A stretch of DNA of 64,000 nucleotides from Micromonospora zamorensis (GTDB lineage: Bacteria; Actinomycetota; Actinomycetes; Mycobacteriales; Micromonosporaceae), in NCBI RefSeq assembly GCF_900090275.1, contig NZ_LT607755.1, positions 3,844,001 through 3,908,000 on the forward strand, given 5' to 3'. Both the position numbers and the translations under genes were made by a program. The notes below the pieces were generated by a model. That model saw only the letters and a program-made list of their open reading frames with translations. It did not search any database and was not told the DNA's origin. Position 1 is the stretch's first letter, and every line of letters begins with the position of its first letter. This document shows, in pieces, positions 25,090 to 33,242 of the stretch.

Positions 25090-25515
25090 ATGCATGTCGT
25101 CGTCACAGGTGCACTCGTTGAGAACGGCGCGGTCCTGCTGGTGCACCGCAGCCCGACCCGTCGCGCGTACCCGGATCTCTGGGATCTGCCCGGGGGCCAT
25201 GTCGACACGGGTGAGTCCGAACTACAAGCACTCGCGCGGGAGATGCACGAGGAGCTGGGTGTTCACATCGTGGCGGAGTCCGCTTCACGGTTGGGCGACT
25301 GGCATGCCGGCAGTGGCGAGGACGCCGTTCACGTGGGCGTCTGGAAAATTGGAGACTGGGTCGGCTCTCCCACCAACCGCGCACCCGAGGAGCATGACGA
25401 CATCGCTTGGGTCGGGATCAACGAGCTGGGTGGCCTTCCCCTGGTGTTCGGCGACCTGGCGGCGCTGCTTCGTCCTCTGCCTGAGTCTGACCGGCTGCCG
25501 CGTGGGCTCCTATAG
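25090..25515 (+). CDS. NUDIX hydrolase
   Basis: A 141-aa protein with a complete Nudix box GGHVDTGESELQALAREMHEELGV (given here as family signature GX5EX7REUXEEXGU, near residues 37-59). Such enzymes cleave nucleoside diphosphates linked to another group, removing damaged or signalling nucleotides. The ATG at 25090 follows a weak -10-like TCCAAT by 6 nt. A methyltransferase gene starts 9 nt after its stop. Confidence 0.9.
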   Translation: MHVVVTGALVENGAVLLVHRSPTRRAYPDLWDLPGGHVDTGESELQALAREMHEELGVHIVAESASRLGDWHAGSGEDAVHVGVWKIGDWVGSPTNRAPEEHDDIAWVGINELGGLPLVFGDLAALLRPLPESDRLPRGLL

Positions 25516-25516
25516 T
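25511..25516 (+). promoter_or_regulatory. -10 element of a leaderless promoter
   Basis: TATAGT overlaps the NUDIX stop codon and ends 7 nt before the GTG at 25524, so the methyltransferase could be transcribed separately as a leaderless message. Confidence 0.45.
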
Positions 25517-25523
25517 CCCTTGC

Positions 25524-26167
25524 GTGGACGCCAGGACCGAAGAGTTGCGAGCCGCGCACGACGTCCTCGCCGAGTTCTACGCCGAACGCCTTGCCGACGC
25601 TCTGGATCGCCTGCCCGCGGAGCGAGCCGTCCTCGACCTGTTCTGCGACCTGACGCTTGCCGCCGGTCTGGGGACCAGCGTCGGTGACATCGGTTGCGGG
25701 ACGGGCGCCTTGAGCCCTATCTGGCAACCAGGGGCCTGACACCCTGGGGAGTCGACCTCTCACCCGAGATGATCCGCGTGGCTCGGCGTGACCATGCGAC
25801 CTTCCGGTTCGATGTTGCCGACCTGCGTGAGCTGCCCTTCGAGGACGCGTCGCTGGTAGGTGTGGTCTGCTGGTACTCCCTCATTTTCCTGGCCCCGGCC
25901 GATCGACCGGCGGCCTACGGCGAGCTGTGTCGCGTCGTCAAGCCGGGTGGGTATCTGGTGACCGCCTTCAAGGCCGGACCCAGTCAGGTCCGACGCGCGG
26001 GCGGCAGCACCAACCTTGGCGTCGAGTTCGACCTCTACTGGCAGACCCCGCAGGAGGTGGAGCGAAGCGTCACGGACGCTGGCTTCACGACCGTGTTCTG
26101 GGGCGGCGTGCCCGCCGATGGGCCGGACAGCCCCGCCCAGGGATATCTGCTCGCCCAGAAAGCCTGA
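25524..26167 (+). pseudogene. class I SAM methyltransferase split by a frameshift
   Basis: Two consecutive frames together make one methyltransferase. The first (25524-25739) ends VGDIGCGTG, motif I of the SAM site, then continues out of frame. The second frame is open to 26167 and picks up with RLEPYLATRGLTPWGVDLSPEMI, then LRELPFEDASLVGVVCWYSL and CRVVKPGGYLVTAFK. A single missing base in the G-rich run near 25701-25709 explains it. Without it the protein would be about 214 aa. This may be a real inactivation or a sequencing error; the coding quality of both parts is intact, which favours a recent event or an error. Confidence 0.75.
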
Positions 26168-26253
26168 TGCCGATCCCCCGCCGTGCCGCCGAACCCCTCA
26201 ACTCGGCAGACCGCACCAGGCCTTGAAGGCAAGGCCCGAACGAACGCATCCCG

Positions 26254-26283
26254 TTGACAACATCACCCGCATCCCAATACGCT
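26254..26283 (+). promoter_or_regulatory. promoter of the ArsR operon
   Basis: TTGACA (26254-26259), 18-bp spacer, TACGCT (26278-26283). The -35 is a perfect consensus. Transcription would start near 26290, inside the ArsR operator. Confidence 0.6.
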
Positions 26284-26299
26284 TAACACACTGGTTAAG
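26282..26299. promoter_or_regulatory. ArsR-type operator
   Basis: CTTAAC (26282-26287) and GTTAAG (26294-26299) form a perfect inverted repeat with 6-nt spacer, overlapping the -10 end and transcription start of the ArsR gene. Typical autoregulatory operator of ArsR repressors. Confidence 0.7.
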
Positions 26300-26313
26300 T
26301 GAAGGAGCTCACG

Positions 26314-26688
26314 ATGGCTGGCACCGATCAGCTCAGCGCGGTGTTCTCGGCGCTCGCCGACCCGACTCGACGGGCAATCGTCGCCGAGTTGGCCGAACGC
26401 GACGCCACGGTCACCGAACTCACCGCTCCTCTGTCCATCTCGATGCCAGCGGTGTCACGGCACCTGAAGGTGCTCGAACGCGCCGCGCTCATCTCGCGGT
26501 CACGGTCGGGCAAGTGGCGCGCGAGTCACCTCGAGGCTGCCCCGCTGCGCGAGGCAGCCGACTGGATCGAGCGCTACCGGCGGTTCTGGGACTCGTCCCT
26601 CACTCGCCTCGATGCCCACCTCGCCGCGGTGCAGGCCACCGGACCGGCAACGGACCGGGTGGCCGACGACCCCAGGGAGCCCGAATGA
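26314..26688 (+). CDS. ArsR-family repressor
   Basis: A 124-aa winged-helix protein: FSALADPTRRAIVAEL, then the recognition region TELTAPLSISMPAVSRHLKVLERAALI and a wing RSRSGKWRASHL. No metal-binding cysteines, so it belongs to the non-metal ArsR group that pairs with SRPBCC proteins. ATG at 26314 is chosen for GAAGGAG 6 nt upstream; the GTG at 26299 lies in the operator. First gene of a three-gene operon, overlapping the next by 4 nt (ATGA). It probably represses its own operon through the palindrome at 26282-26299. Confidence 0.9.
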   Translation: MAGTDQLSAVFSALADPTRRAIVAELAERDATVTELTAPLSISMPAVSRHLKVLERAALISRSRSGKWRASHLEAAPLREAADWIERYRRFWDSSLTRLDAHLAAVQATGPATDRVADDPREPE

Positions 26689-27191
26689 CCACCGAAACTC
26701 CGCAGCTCGTCATCTCTCGCGTGTTCGACGCGCCGCGGGAGCTCGTCTACCGAGCCTTCACCGATCCCGACCATCTGGCGGCGTGGTGGGGCCCGACCGG
26801 CAACTCACTGCCGCGCGACGAGATCGAGTTCGACGTACGCCCCGGCGGCTTTCAACGGTGGACGGAGGTCAGTGCCGCCCAACCCGAGCTTCGGGTGCAC
26901 GTCCACGTCGACCTCACGGACGTCGCCGACGGCGAACTGCTCCAAGGCGTCATGCACGTCGGTGGCCGGCTGCAGGAGGGCATCGAGCCGTTCGAGACGA
27001 GACTCCGGGTCGAGTTCCACGACGAGGCGGGCGGGCGGACGCGACTGGAGATCCGTCAGTGGCTCCCCGAACATCTGGCGCGCCCCAGCGAGGAGGGCTG
27101 GCGCCAGGCGTTCACCAAGCTGGACGCCGCGCTGATGAATGCGCAGGCGGTTGCAACAAGTCATCGAGAGGCAGAGGCATGGCAAAGCTGA
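26685..27191 (+). CDS. SRPBCC (AHSA1-like) protein
   Basis: A 168-aa START/Bet-v1 fold protein: VISRVFDAPRELVYRAFTDPDHLAAWWGP is the usual first strand and helix, and a long C-terminal helix WRQAFTKLDAAL closes the pocket. AHSA1-like proteins of this kind are routinely encoded after an ArsR gene and bind a hydrophobic ligand, possibly the signal. Coupled to the ArsR gene by ATGA and overlapping the next gene by 13 nt. Confidence 0.88.
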   Translation: MTTETPQLVISRVFDAPRELVYRAFTDPDHLAAWWGPTGNSLPRDEIEFDVRPGGFQRWTEVSAAQPELRVHVHVDLTDVADGELLQGVMHVGGRLQEGIEPFETRLRVEFHDEAGGRTRLEIRQWLPEHLARPSEEGWRQAFTKLDAALMNAQAVATSHREAEAWQS

Positions 27192-27742
27192 TCTACGTGA
27201 CGAACGTGTCGCTTGACGGGTACATCGAGGACGAACGCGGCGCGTTCGACTGGTTTCCACTCGGCGACGAGGTGTTCGCGTTCCACACCGACCTCCTGCG
27301 ATCCGTGGGCACGTTTCTCTACGGGCGGGGCCTGTACGAGGCGATGGCCGTCTGGGAGACCGACCCCGCTCTGGCTGCGCAGTCCGACCTCGCAGCAACC
27401 TTCGCGAACGCCTGGCAGGCGGCGAGCAAGGTCGTCTACTCCACGACCCTCGACGCGGCCTCAACTGCCGACACCCGAATCGAACGCCGTTTCGACCCCG
27501 CCGCCGTACGCGAACTGAAGGCCACGGCCAGCAGCGATCTCACCGTTGGAGGTGCCGACCTCGCGGCGCAGGCTTTCAAGGCCGGGCTGGTCGACGAGTG
27601 CCAGCTGATGATCCTGCCGGTTGTCGTCGGCGGCGGCAAGCCAGGGCTGCCGACCGGCATGCGCACCGACCTTGAGCTCCTCGATGAGCGCCGATTCCCA
27701 AACGGGGTCGTACACCTGCGCTACCGCCCTCGCGGGCAGTGA
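27179..27742 (+). CDS. dihydrofolate reductase-like (RibD C-terminal) protein
   Basis: A 187-aa protein of the RibD C-terminal/DHFR family: IYVTNVSLDGYIED at the N terminus, FLYGRGLYEAMAVWE (nucleotide-binding loop), a KVVYSTTLD strand, VGGADLAAQAF (GG loop for NADPH) and QLMILPVVVGGGKPGLP. Stand-alone members act as NADPH reductases of unclear substrate; many sit in ArsR-SRPBCC operons as here. Start at 27179 has AGAGGCAGAGG upstream and lies inside the SRPBCC gene. Confidence 0.88.
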   Translation: MAKLIYVTNVSLDGYIEDERGAFDWFPLGDEVFAFHTDLLRSVGTFLYGRGLYEAMAVWETDPALAAQSDLAATFANAWQAASKVVYSTTLDAASTADTRIERRFDPAAVRELKATASSDLTVGGADLAAQAFKAGLVDECQLMILPVVVGGGKPGLPTGMRTDLELLDERRFPNGVVHLRYRPRGQ

Positions 27743-27777
27743 ACGACAGCCCTGCGAGGTTGGATGACGGCGGTGGC

Positions 27778-29430
27778 TCAGTGGCCGCGGAATGCCTCCT
27801 CCAGCCACCATGAGCCGTGCGCCGCGCTGACTTTGGCGTCGACCACCAGTGGCCGGATGCGGGGACCAGCGAGCCAGTGGCGTACCGGTCCGAGATCGTC
27901 GACGGTCCGGACGGTCAACCCGTCGCAGCCGTAGCCATGGGCGATCGCGGCCAGGTCGGTTTCGGGGAAGGTGACCGTCTCCAACGGGTGCCTGTCCGGG
28001 CCGAAGTGGTGCACCTCGGCGCCGTACGCCGCGTCGTTGTAGATCACCACGACGAGGGGTGCCGCCAGCCGGACGGCGCTGACCAGTTCGGTCGCGGACA
28101 TGACGAAGCCACCGTCGCCGACCGCCGCGACGGTGAGCCGGTCCGGCCGGGCAACCGCCGCGCCGAGTGCACTGGCCAGGCCGAGCCCGACCGACTGGAA
28201 AGCCTGGGTGAAACAGAACCCGGCCACGTCCGGCACCTCGAGCCACATGGACGGGTAGCCCATGAAGTTGCCCGAGTCGACCACCACCGTCCGGTCGGGA
28301 GGCAGCAGGTCGTCCAGGGCTGCCGACAGCGTCCTCGGGTCGATCGTCGCCGGGGTGCCCTGCCGCGTCGGGGTGCCCTCGTCTGAGTACGGGACGGTCC
28401 GCCACCGGCCGTGGTCGCGAATCCGTTGCGCCAGCTCCGGCGTACGCCAGCCGCCGGGCCCGGCGTCCACGGGCCCCGCGGAGCCCAGTCGACCGAGTGC
28501 CGCCTCGGCGACCGCCGACACGTCGCCCGCCACCGTCAGGTCAACCGGGCGGTTCACCCCGAACGCGGCGGGGTCGTGGTCCACCTGGACGACGACGGCG
28601 GAGGGCGGGATCAGTTCACCGTGCCGGGTGGTCCACATGTTCAGTGTGCTGCCCCACGCGACGACCAGGTCCGCCGCGCCGATCAGCTCGGCGGCGAGTG
28701 GGGTGGCGAAGCCGCCGGCCACGTCGATGTACCACGGGTTCCCGGCGAACAGGCCCTTCGCCGCGGCGGAGACCGCGAGCAGTGCCCCGCACGCGTCGGC
28801 GAGCCGGGTCAGCGGTTCCCGGGCCGCCCGGGCACCCCGACCCGCGATGAAGACCGGTCGACGTGCGGCCTGGAGCGCGGCCAGCAACGGCTCGACCTGC
28901 GGGACGGTGGCCGGGGTGGGCGCGACCGCAGGGACCGGGCCGGCCCACGGTTCGGTCACGGTGAGCTGCACCTCCAGCGGGAGGCCCAGCACCACCGTCG
29001 CGCCCCGGGCGGCAGCCCGGTACGCCGCGCCCGCGTCCTCGGCCGCGTGTGTCGCGCGTACCCGATGGAAGTCGGCCCCGACCGCGGCGGCGAGCGCCGG
29101 CAGGTCGATGAAGAAGTTCGACCGCGGCGCGGTCGCCTCCGGGGCCAGGACCACCATCGGTGTACGGCTCTTCGCGGCCTCGGTGAGGCCGGTCAGCGCG
29201 TTGGTGACGCCCGGACCCTGGTGCACCGAGAGCAGGCCCACCGTCCCGGAGGTGCGGGCGTACCCGTCTGCCATGCTCGCCGCGCCGCCCTCGTGGGCCG
29301 CCGCCACGAACCGGGCACCGGCCGCCACGAGCGCGTTCGTGACATGGAAGTTGCCACTGCCGACCACCCCGAAGACGTACCGTGCGCCGTGTTCGTACAG
29401 AACCCGGCCGACCACCTCGGCGACCCGCAT
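27778..29430 (-). CDS. thiamine-diphosphate enzyme, acetolactate-synthase-like
   Basis: A 550-aa three-domain ThDP enzyme. The Pyr domain begins VAEVVGRVLYEHGARYVFGVVGSGN and has the catalytic Glu in AAHEGGAASMADGYAR (near residue 47). The middle domain has VFIAGRGARAA. The PP domain has the ThDP motif VAAVGDGGFVMSATELVSAVRL ending in YND (near residues 440-470). The protein resembles acetolactate synthase, benzoylformate decarboxylase and related decarboxylases, but substrate loops are not diagnostic. It starts 13 nt after a cyclase gene, so both serve one small pathway. Confidence 0.8.
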   Translation of the reverse strand: MRVAEVVGRVLYEHGARYVFGVVGSGNFHVTNALVAAGARFVAAAHEGGAASMADGYARTSGTVGLLSVHQGPGVTNALTGLTEAAKSRTPMVVLAPEATAPRSNFFIDLPALAAAVGADFHRVRATHAAEDAGAAYRAAARGATVVLGLPLEVQLTVTEPWAGPVPAVAPTPATVPQVEPLLAALQAARRPVFIAGRGARAAREPLTRLADACGALLAVSAAAKGLFAGNPWYIDVAGGFATPLAAELIGAADLVVAWGSTLNMWTTRHGELIPPSAVVVQVDHDPAAFGVNRPVDLTVAGDVSAVAEAALGRLGSAGPVDAGPGGWRTPELAQRIRDHGRWRTVPYSDEGTPTRQGTPATIDPRTLSAALDDLLPPDRTVVVDSGNFMGYPSMWLEVPDVAGFCFTQAFQSVGLGLASALGAAVARPDRLTVAAVGDGGFVMSATELVSAVRLAAPLVVVIYNDAAYGAEVHHFGPDRHPLETVTFPETDLAAIAHGYGCDGLTVRTVDDLGPVRHWLAGPRIRPLVVDAKVSAAHGSWWLEEAFRGH

Positions 29431-29443
29431 CTGTGGCCCGGTC

Positions 29444-30205
29444 CTACCGTTCGACCAGCGCGAGGACCCGGCACGGGCTGCCGGATCCGGAGACGATCGG
29501 CAGCGGTCCGGCGATCACCACCGCGCCGGTCGTCGGCAACTGCGCCAGGTTGCGTAGCTGGGTCAGGCCGTACTTCTCCTGGCCGAGCAGGAACGAGTGG
29601 CACGGGAACGGCGGGTCGAACGAGTGCGCGGCGCCCGCGTCGGTGCCGACCGTCTCCACTCCGACGCCCTGGATCGGCGACTCCTCGGCCAGCCAGCGGG
29701 CGCATTCGACGGAGATGCCCGGGGTACGCCCGGCGTTGGCGTACCGCTCCGGGTCGTCGCCGTACGCGTCCCAACCGGTGCGGTAGAGCAGCCAGCCGCC
29801 GGTGGGCAGGGCACCATGTTCCGCCTCCCACGCCTTGACGTGCTCGACCTCGAGCAGGAAGTCACTGTTGTCGGCGGCGTCGGCCGCGTGGTCGATCACC
29901 ACCGCCGGGGCGATCAACTGGCTCACCGGGACCTGGGAGACGTCCGCGCCCTGTTGACCGGAGACCCAGTGCACCGGCGCGTCGAAGTGGGTGCCGGTGT
30001 GCTCGCCGGTGGAGAAGTTGTTCCAGTACCAGGCCGGACCACGGTCGTCGTACCGGCTGATCTCGCTGAGCCGGAACGGCCAGGTCTGGCCGAACTGCTC
30101 GGGCAGGCCCAGGATCGGGGTCTGGTCCGAGAGCGGGGCGGTGAGGTCGACAACCTGGATCCGGCCGCTGGAAAGAGCGGCGACAAACTCCTGCAGCACC
30201 GTCAT
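29444..30205 (-). CDS. cyclase-family metal-dependent hydrolase
   Basis: A 253-aa protein with the cyclase/kynurenine-formamidase metal motif GEHTGTHFDAPVHWV (HXGTHXDXPXH, near residues 68-80), and ICH-type late strands GVGVETVGTDAG. Family members hydrolyse formamides, isatin or cyclic amides. ATG at 30205 lies 6 nt after TACCGT, giving a leaderless message. Operon with the ThDP enzyme downstream; an isatin- or keto-acid-type pathway would fit but is speculative. A distant relative occurs at 58485-59333. Confidence 0.85.
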   Translation of the reverse strand: MTVLQEFVAALSSGRIQVVDLTAPLSDQTPILGLPEQFGQTWPFRLSEISRYDDRGPAWYWNNFSTGEHTGTHFDAPVHWVSGQQGADVSQVPVSQLIAPAVVIDHAADAADNSDFLLEVEHVKAWEAEHGALPTGGWLLYRTGWDAYGDDPERYANAGRTPGISVECARWLAEESPIQGVGVETVGTDAGAAHSFDPPFPCHSFLLGQEKYGLTQLRNLAQLPTTGAVVIAGPLPIVSGSGSPCRVLALVER

Positions 30206-30211
30206 GCGGCG

Positions 30212-30217
30212 ACGGTA
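30212..30217 (-). promoter_or_regulatory. -10 element of a leaderless promoter (cyclase)
   Basis: TACCGT on the minus strand, 6 nt before the ATG at 30205. Confidence 0.4.
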
Positions 30218-30254
30218 CACCGCACTCACGATCCACGATGGATGCCCGGACGGG

Positions 30255-30731
30255 TCACGTGATCTGCTCGGCCAGCGCGACGATGATGCCGGCGGGGCCA
30301 CGGAGGTAACAGAGCCGGTAGCTGTTCTCGTATCGCACCACTTCGCCGACGAGTTCCGCTCCGTGTGGCCGCAGGCGGTCGAGGATGTCGTCCATGTCCT
30401 CGACGGCGAACATGACGCGATGCGCGCCCAGCGTGTTCGCCAGCGCCCGCGGGTCACCGTCTGGGCTGGTCGGCGTGTGGTACCTGGTCAGCTCGAGCCG
30501 TCCGTGGCCGTCCGGGGTGCGCATCACCACGATGTCTGAGCGGACTCCCTTGAGCCCGACGAGGCGGTCCACCGCGCTGCCCTCGACTGTCGCCTCACCT
30601 TCGAACTCCAGGCCGAGTGCGACGAAGAACGCCCTGGCAGCCGCGAGGTCGTCGACGACGATCGCGATGTTGTCCATCCGCTGGACCGTCCCCCGCCCAG
30701 GTTGGGGGTCCCGCTGGTCGGCGTCTTTCAT
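30255..30731 (-). CDS. VOC-family (glyoxalase-like) protein
   Basis: A 158-aa protein with the two beta-alpha-beta modules of the vicinal oxygen chelate fold: MDNIAIVVDDLAAARAFFVALGLEF in the first, HRVMFAVEDMDDILDRLRPHGAEL in the second, and a terminal GPAGIIVALAEQI strand with the metal-ligand position as Glu. Activity unknown (dioxygenase, lyase or antibiotic-binding). The ATG at 30731 follows a minus-strand TAATCT by 7 nt, so it is probably leaderless, sharing a 23-bp gap with a divergent GNAT gene. Confidence 0.88.
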   Translation of the reverse strand: MKDADQRDPQPGRGTVQRMDNIAIVVDDLAAARAFFVALGLEFEGEATVEGSAVDRLVGLKGVRSDIVVMRTPDGHGRLELTRYHTPTSPDGDPRALANTLGAHRVMFAVEDMDDILDRLRPHGAELVGEVVRYENSYRLCYLRGPAGIIVALAEQIT

Positions 30732-30738
30732 GAGCCAC

Positions 30739-30748
30739 AGATTACAAT
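30739..30748. promoter_or_regulatory. overlapping divergent leaderless promoters
   Basis: TACAAT (30743-30748, plus strand) ends 6 nt before the ATG at 30755. TAATCT (30744..30739, minus strand) ends 7 nt before the ATG at 30731. The two -10 elements overlap by 2 bp, so the polymerases must exclude each other. Confidence 0.6.
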
Positions 30749-30754
30749 TCCGCC

Positions 30755-31285
30755 ATGGACGACCCCACCCGCGGCGTACGAATCAGACGCGGTGGTCCGG
30801 CCGACGCACCCGCAGTGCTGACCATGCTCGACTCCGCGGTGGCCTGGATGAATGATCGCGGCAACACCGAGCAGTGGGGCACGACGCCGTTCTCGGAGAA
30901 GCCCGAACGGGTCGAGCTGGTCGACCGGTATCTGACCGAGAGCCTTCCGTTCATCGCGGAAATGGACGGAACGCCGGCCGCGGCATTGGCGTTGGATTCC
31001 GGGCCCGATCCGAAAGCACCGATCGCGCCTGCGGCAGAACCGGAGCGCTACGTCCGTCTCCTGGTTTCCGACCGACGATTCGCCGGCCGGAGCCTGGGGT
31101 CGGCCCTGTTGGCACACGCCGTGAACGAGACCCGACGAGCCGGCGTGCGGTTGCTACGGGTCGATTGCTGGGCGGGCGGCGGTGGCGAGTTGGTGGCGTT
31201 CTACGAGCGCCACGGGTTCACCCCCACCCACACCTTCCTGTCTGGGTCCTGGCCGGGTCAGGTGCTGGCCCAGCGGGTCGACTGA
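30755..31285 (+). CDS. GNAT-family N-acetyltransferase
   Basis: A 176-aa acetyltransferase with the acetyl-CoA motif A in RLLVSDRRFAGRSLGSALLAHAV (R/Q-x-x-G-x-G/A form, near residues 108-130), preceded by the strand region PFIAEMDGTPAAALALD and followed by LLRVDCW and FYERHGF. Acceptor unknown. The ATG is leaderless-type, 6 nt after TACAAT. A strong hairpin follows the gene. Confidence 0.88.
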   Translation: MDDPTRGVRIRRGGPADAPAVLTMLDSAVAWMNDRGNTEQWGTTPFSEKPERVELVDRYLTESLPFIAEMDGTPAAALALDSGPDPKAPIAPAAEPERYVRLLVSDRRFAGRSLGSALLAHAVNETRRAGVRLLRVDCWAGGGGELVAFYERHGFTPTHTFLSGSWPGQVLAQRVD

Positions 31286-31348
31286 ACCGCACTTCTTCAC
31301 GGGAACCTGGGCGCCGGCCGGTCCGGCCCTTACCGCAGGGCGGGGACG

Positions 31349-31383
31349 GGCCCGGCGCAGAGAGTGCTCCTCCGCGCCGGGCC
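31349..31383. terminator. hairpin between convergent GNAT and cellulase genes
   Basis: GGCCCGGCGC (31349-31358) and GCGCCGGGCC (31374-31383) form a perfect 10-bp GC stem with a 15-nt loop, midway between two converging genes. No T tract on either side, common for actinomycete terminators. Confidence 0.6.
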
Positions 31384-31400
31384 GTAGCTCCCGGGTGGTG

Positions 31401-32789
31401 TCAGCCGACGCAGACGGCGATCCTGCCCGGGCCGGTGCCGGTGCCCTGGAAGCCGAAGGTGGTCGACTGCCGGCCGGCGACGCGTCCGTTGTAGCTCACG
31501 TTGGTGAACTGGACGGTGCCGCTGGTGCCGCTGGCCTGCGCGTTCCAGGTGCCGGTGACCGCGGCGCCTGCGGGCAGTTCGACGGTCACCTTCCAGCCGT
31601 TGATTTCCGACTTGCCGGCGGTGACCGTCACGGTCGCAGTGAAGCCCCCCGCCCACTGGTTGACCGCCACATCCGCGTAGCAGCCGTCACCGGTCGGCGG
31701 CGAACTGTTCGGCGGAGGGGTGGTCGGCGGGGTGGTGGTCGGCGGGGTGGTCGTCGGCGGGGTGGTGGTCGGAGGAGTGGTGGTCGGAGGCGCGGTGGTG
31801 GGCGGGTTGGGCGCGCCGTTGGCCAGGCTGAAGGCCAGGTCGGGCTGGAACGAACCGGCCGTGTAGCGGCAGCCGTCCGCCTCCCCCGGCGGCTTCACCC
31901 AGAGGTACGCGTCGATGTTGCTGTCGCCGGTGTTGGTCGTCGGGTACTGCCCGATGCGCCGGTCGGTGTTGTCGTCGCCGCACCAGTCCCCGCTGGCGCC
32001 TCCGTTACGGCTGGTGTCGATCACCTGGCGCTTGCCCGAGATGCCCATGCCGTTGAGGGCGGAGATGACGTTCCGGCCGAAGTTCGCCTCGCCGGAGGTG
32101 GAGTTGTAGTTCGACACGTTGGTGAAGAAGCCGTCGGCGTACTGCACGCCGGCCGCCCGGAGCCGGTTGGCCGTCTCCCCCGCGCTGTTCCAGGTGGAGT
32201 GACCGCCGTCGAGATACACCTTGGCGTTGGGGTTGGCCGACTTGATTGTCCGGGTGGCCGTCGAGATCGCCTCGTTGCGCGCGCTGATCTCGCCGCTGCT
32301 CAGGCACGTCAGCAGGGCGAGCGAGTCGGTTTCCAGGATGATGATGACGGTCTGATTGCCCAGTCCCCTGGCGAAGTTGGACACCCACGTCTGGTACTGG
32401 TTGAGGTCCGGCGCCCCACCGGCGCTGGCTCCGCCGCAGTCCCGGTTGGTGATCTCGTACACCGCCAGCACCGGGATCTGCTGCGCCGCGTTGGCGGCGC
32501 CGATGTGCCCGGAGACCTCGGACTGCACTGTCGACGGGTTGAAGTTGGCGAACCAGCGGGCCTGCGGCTGGCTCGCGATCTTGTCGCGGATGACGGCGGT
32601 ACGCGAGTCGCCGGGGTTCGCGGCGACCCAACGGACGACGGCCGAACTCGGGTCGCGGTAGAGCGAGCCGGACAGCGTGCCGGCGGAGGCGCTGCCGACG
32701 GTCAGGCAGACGCCCACGACGGTGGCGGCCGCGACGGCCGCCATGCTGATGGCCGCCGATCTGCGGCGAAGCGAGGAGAGGGTAGGCAC
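31401..32789 (-). CDS. secreted GH6 endoglucanase with CBM2
   Basis: A 462-aa cellulase. A signal peptide ends near GSASA (residue 36). The catalytic GH6 domain (about 40-330) has AVYEITNRDCGG, IILETDSLAL, YLDGGHSTW and WCGDDNTDR with AYLWVKPPGEADG. A low-complexity linker of PPTTT repeats follows (about 325-360), then a CBM2 carbohydrate-binding module (about 368-462) bracketed by GCYADV and RIAVCVG cysteines. It hydrolyses beta-1,4-glucan outside the cell. GTG at 32789 is chosen because AGGAGG lies 9 nt upstream; the earlier GTG at 32810 has none. A CebR-like operator 41 nt upstream suggests cello-oligosaccharide induction. Confidence 0.92.
   Translation of the reverse strand: MPTLSSLRRRSAAISMAAVAAATVVGVCLTVGSASAGTLSGSLYRDPSSAVVRWVAANPGDSRTAVIRDKIASQPQARWFANFNPSTVQSEVSGHIGAANAAQQIPVLAVYEITNRDCGGASAGGAPDLNQYQTWVSNFARGLGNQTVIIILETDSLALLTCLSSGEISARNEAISTATRTIKSANPNAKVYLDGGHSTWNSAGETANRLRAAGVQYADGFFTNVSNYNSTSGEANFGRNVISALNGMGISGKRQVIDTSRNGGASGDWCGDDNTDRRIGQYPTTNTGDSNIDAYLWVKPPGEADGCRYTAGSFQPDLAFSLANGAPNPPTTAPPTTTPPTTTPPTTTPPTTTPPTTPPPNSSPPTGDGCYADVAVNQWAGGFTATVTVTAGKSEINGWKVTVELPAGAAVTGTWNAQASGTSGTVQFTNVSYNGRVAGRQSTTFGFQGTGTGPGRIAVCVG
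31711..31810. repeat. 15-nt tandem repeat coding the Pro-Thr linker
   Basis: Five to six copies of a ggtggtcggcggggt-like unit encode PPTTT repeats joining catalytic and binding domains of the GH6 enzyme. Copies differ by a few bases. Length may vary between strains by slippage. Confidence 0.85.
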
Positions 32790-32810
32790 GACGTGTTGCC
32801 TCCTGATCAC

Positions 32811-33242
32811 ATAGATGTTTCCACGTTCATGGGAGCGTTCCCAGGACGGTATCGGAGGTGCGCTCCCCTGCCAAGACGTGGAGACCCGTCGATGAGCATG
32901 ACCTCGTCATCCGTCAAGGCGGGACGTATGCACACTGATGCTTGTCGATGTTGCCAGAACGGGCTCAGGCGTGCTGGAATGACTCACATCGCCGCAGCGC
33001 GGGGGCAACCGCGCTGGGAACGGCCAGCGCGGGAGCATCGCATTGCCGGCAGCGCGCCGCTTGGCGGACGCTCGCATGCCGCATCGCCGGGCCATTTCCA
33101 CGACGACGGGCAGGCATCCTCGCCCGCCGTAGGCATTCCTCACTGCGCATCCCCGACGGCCGACGCGCTCGACGTCTGACACGCCGTGCATCCGATCCGG
33201 TCCGTCAGCCCACCAGAACCGGCGACGAAGTGAGAAGCAATC
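32811..33242. other. intergenic region with cellulase operator
   Basis: 432 bp between the divergent cellulase and a small membrane protein gene. The left end holds the CebR-like site (32830-32843) and a degenerate copy near 32853-32868. From about 32900 to 33242 I see no gene or recognisable element. Confidence 0.5.
32830..32843. promoter_or_regulatory. CebR-like operator
   Basis: TGGGAGCGTTCCCA differs by one base from the known Streptomyces CebR box TGGGAGCGCTCCCA. It sits 41 nt upstream of the GH6 cellulase start, so cellobiose or cellotriose would derepress it. No CebR gene is in the window. Confidence 0.75.

Noticed and set aside
25695-25715. programmed frameshift in the methyltransferase
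   Set aside because: No slippery heptamer or downstream structure visible; a lost base is simpler.
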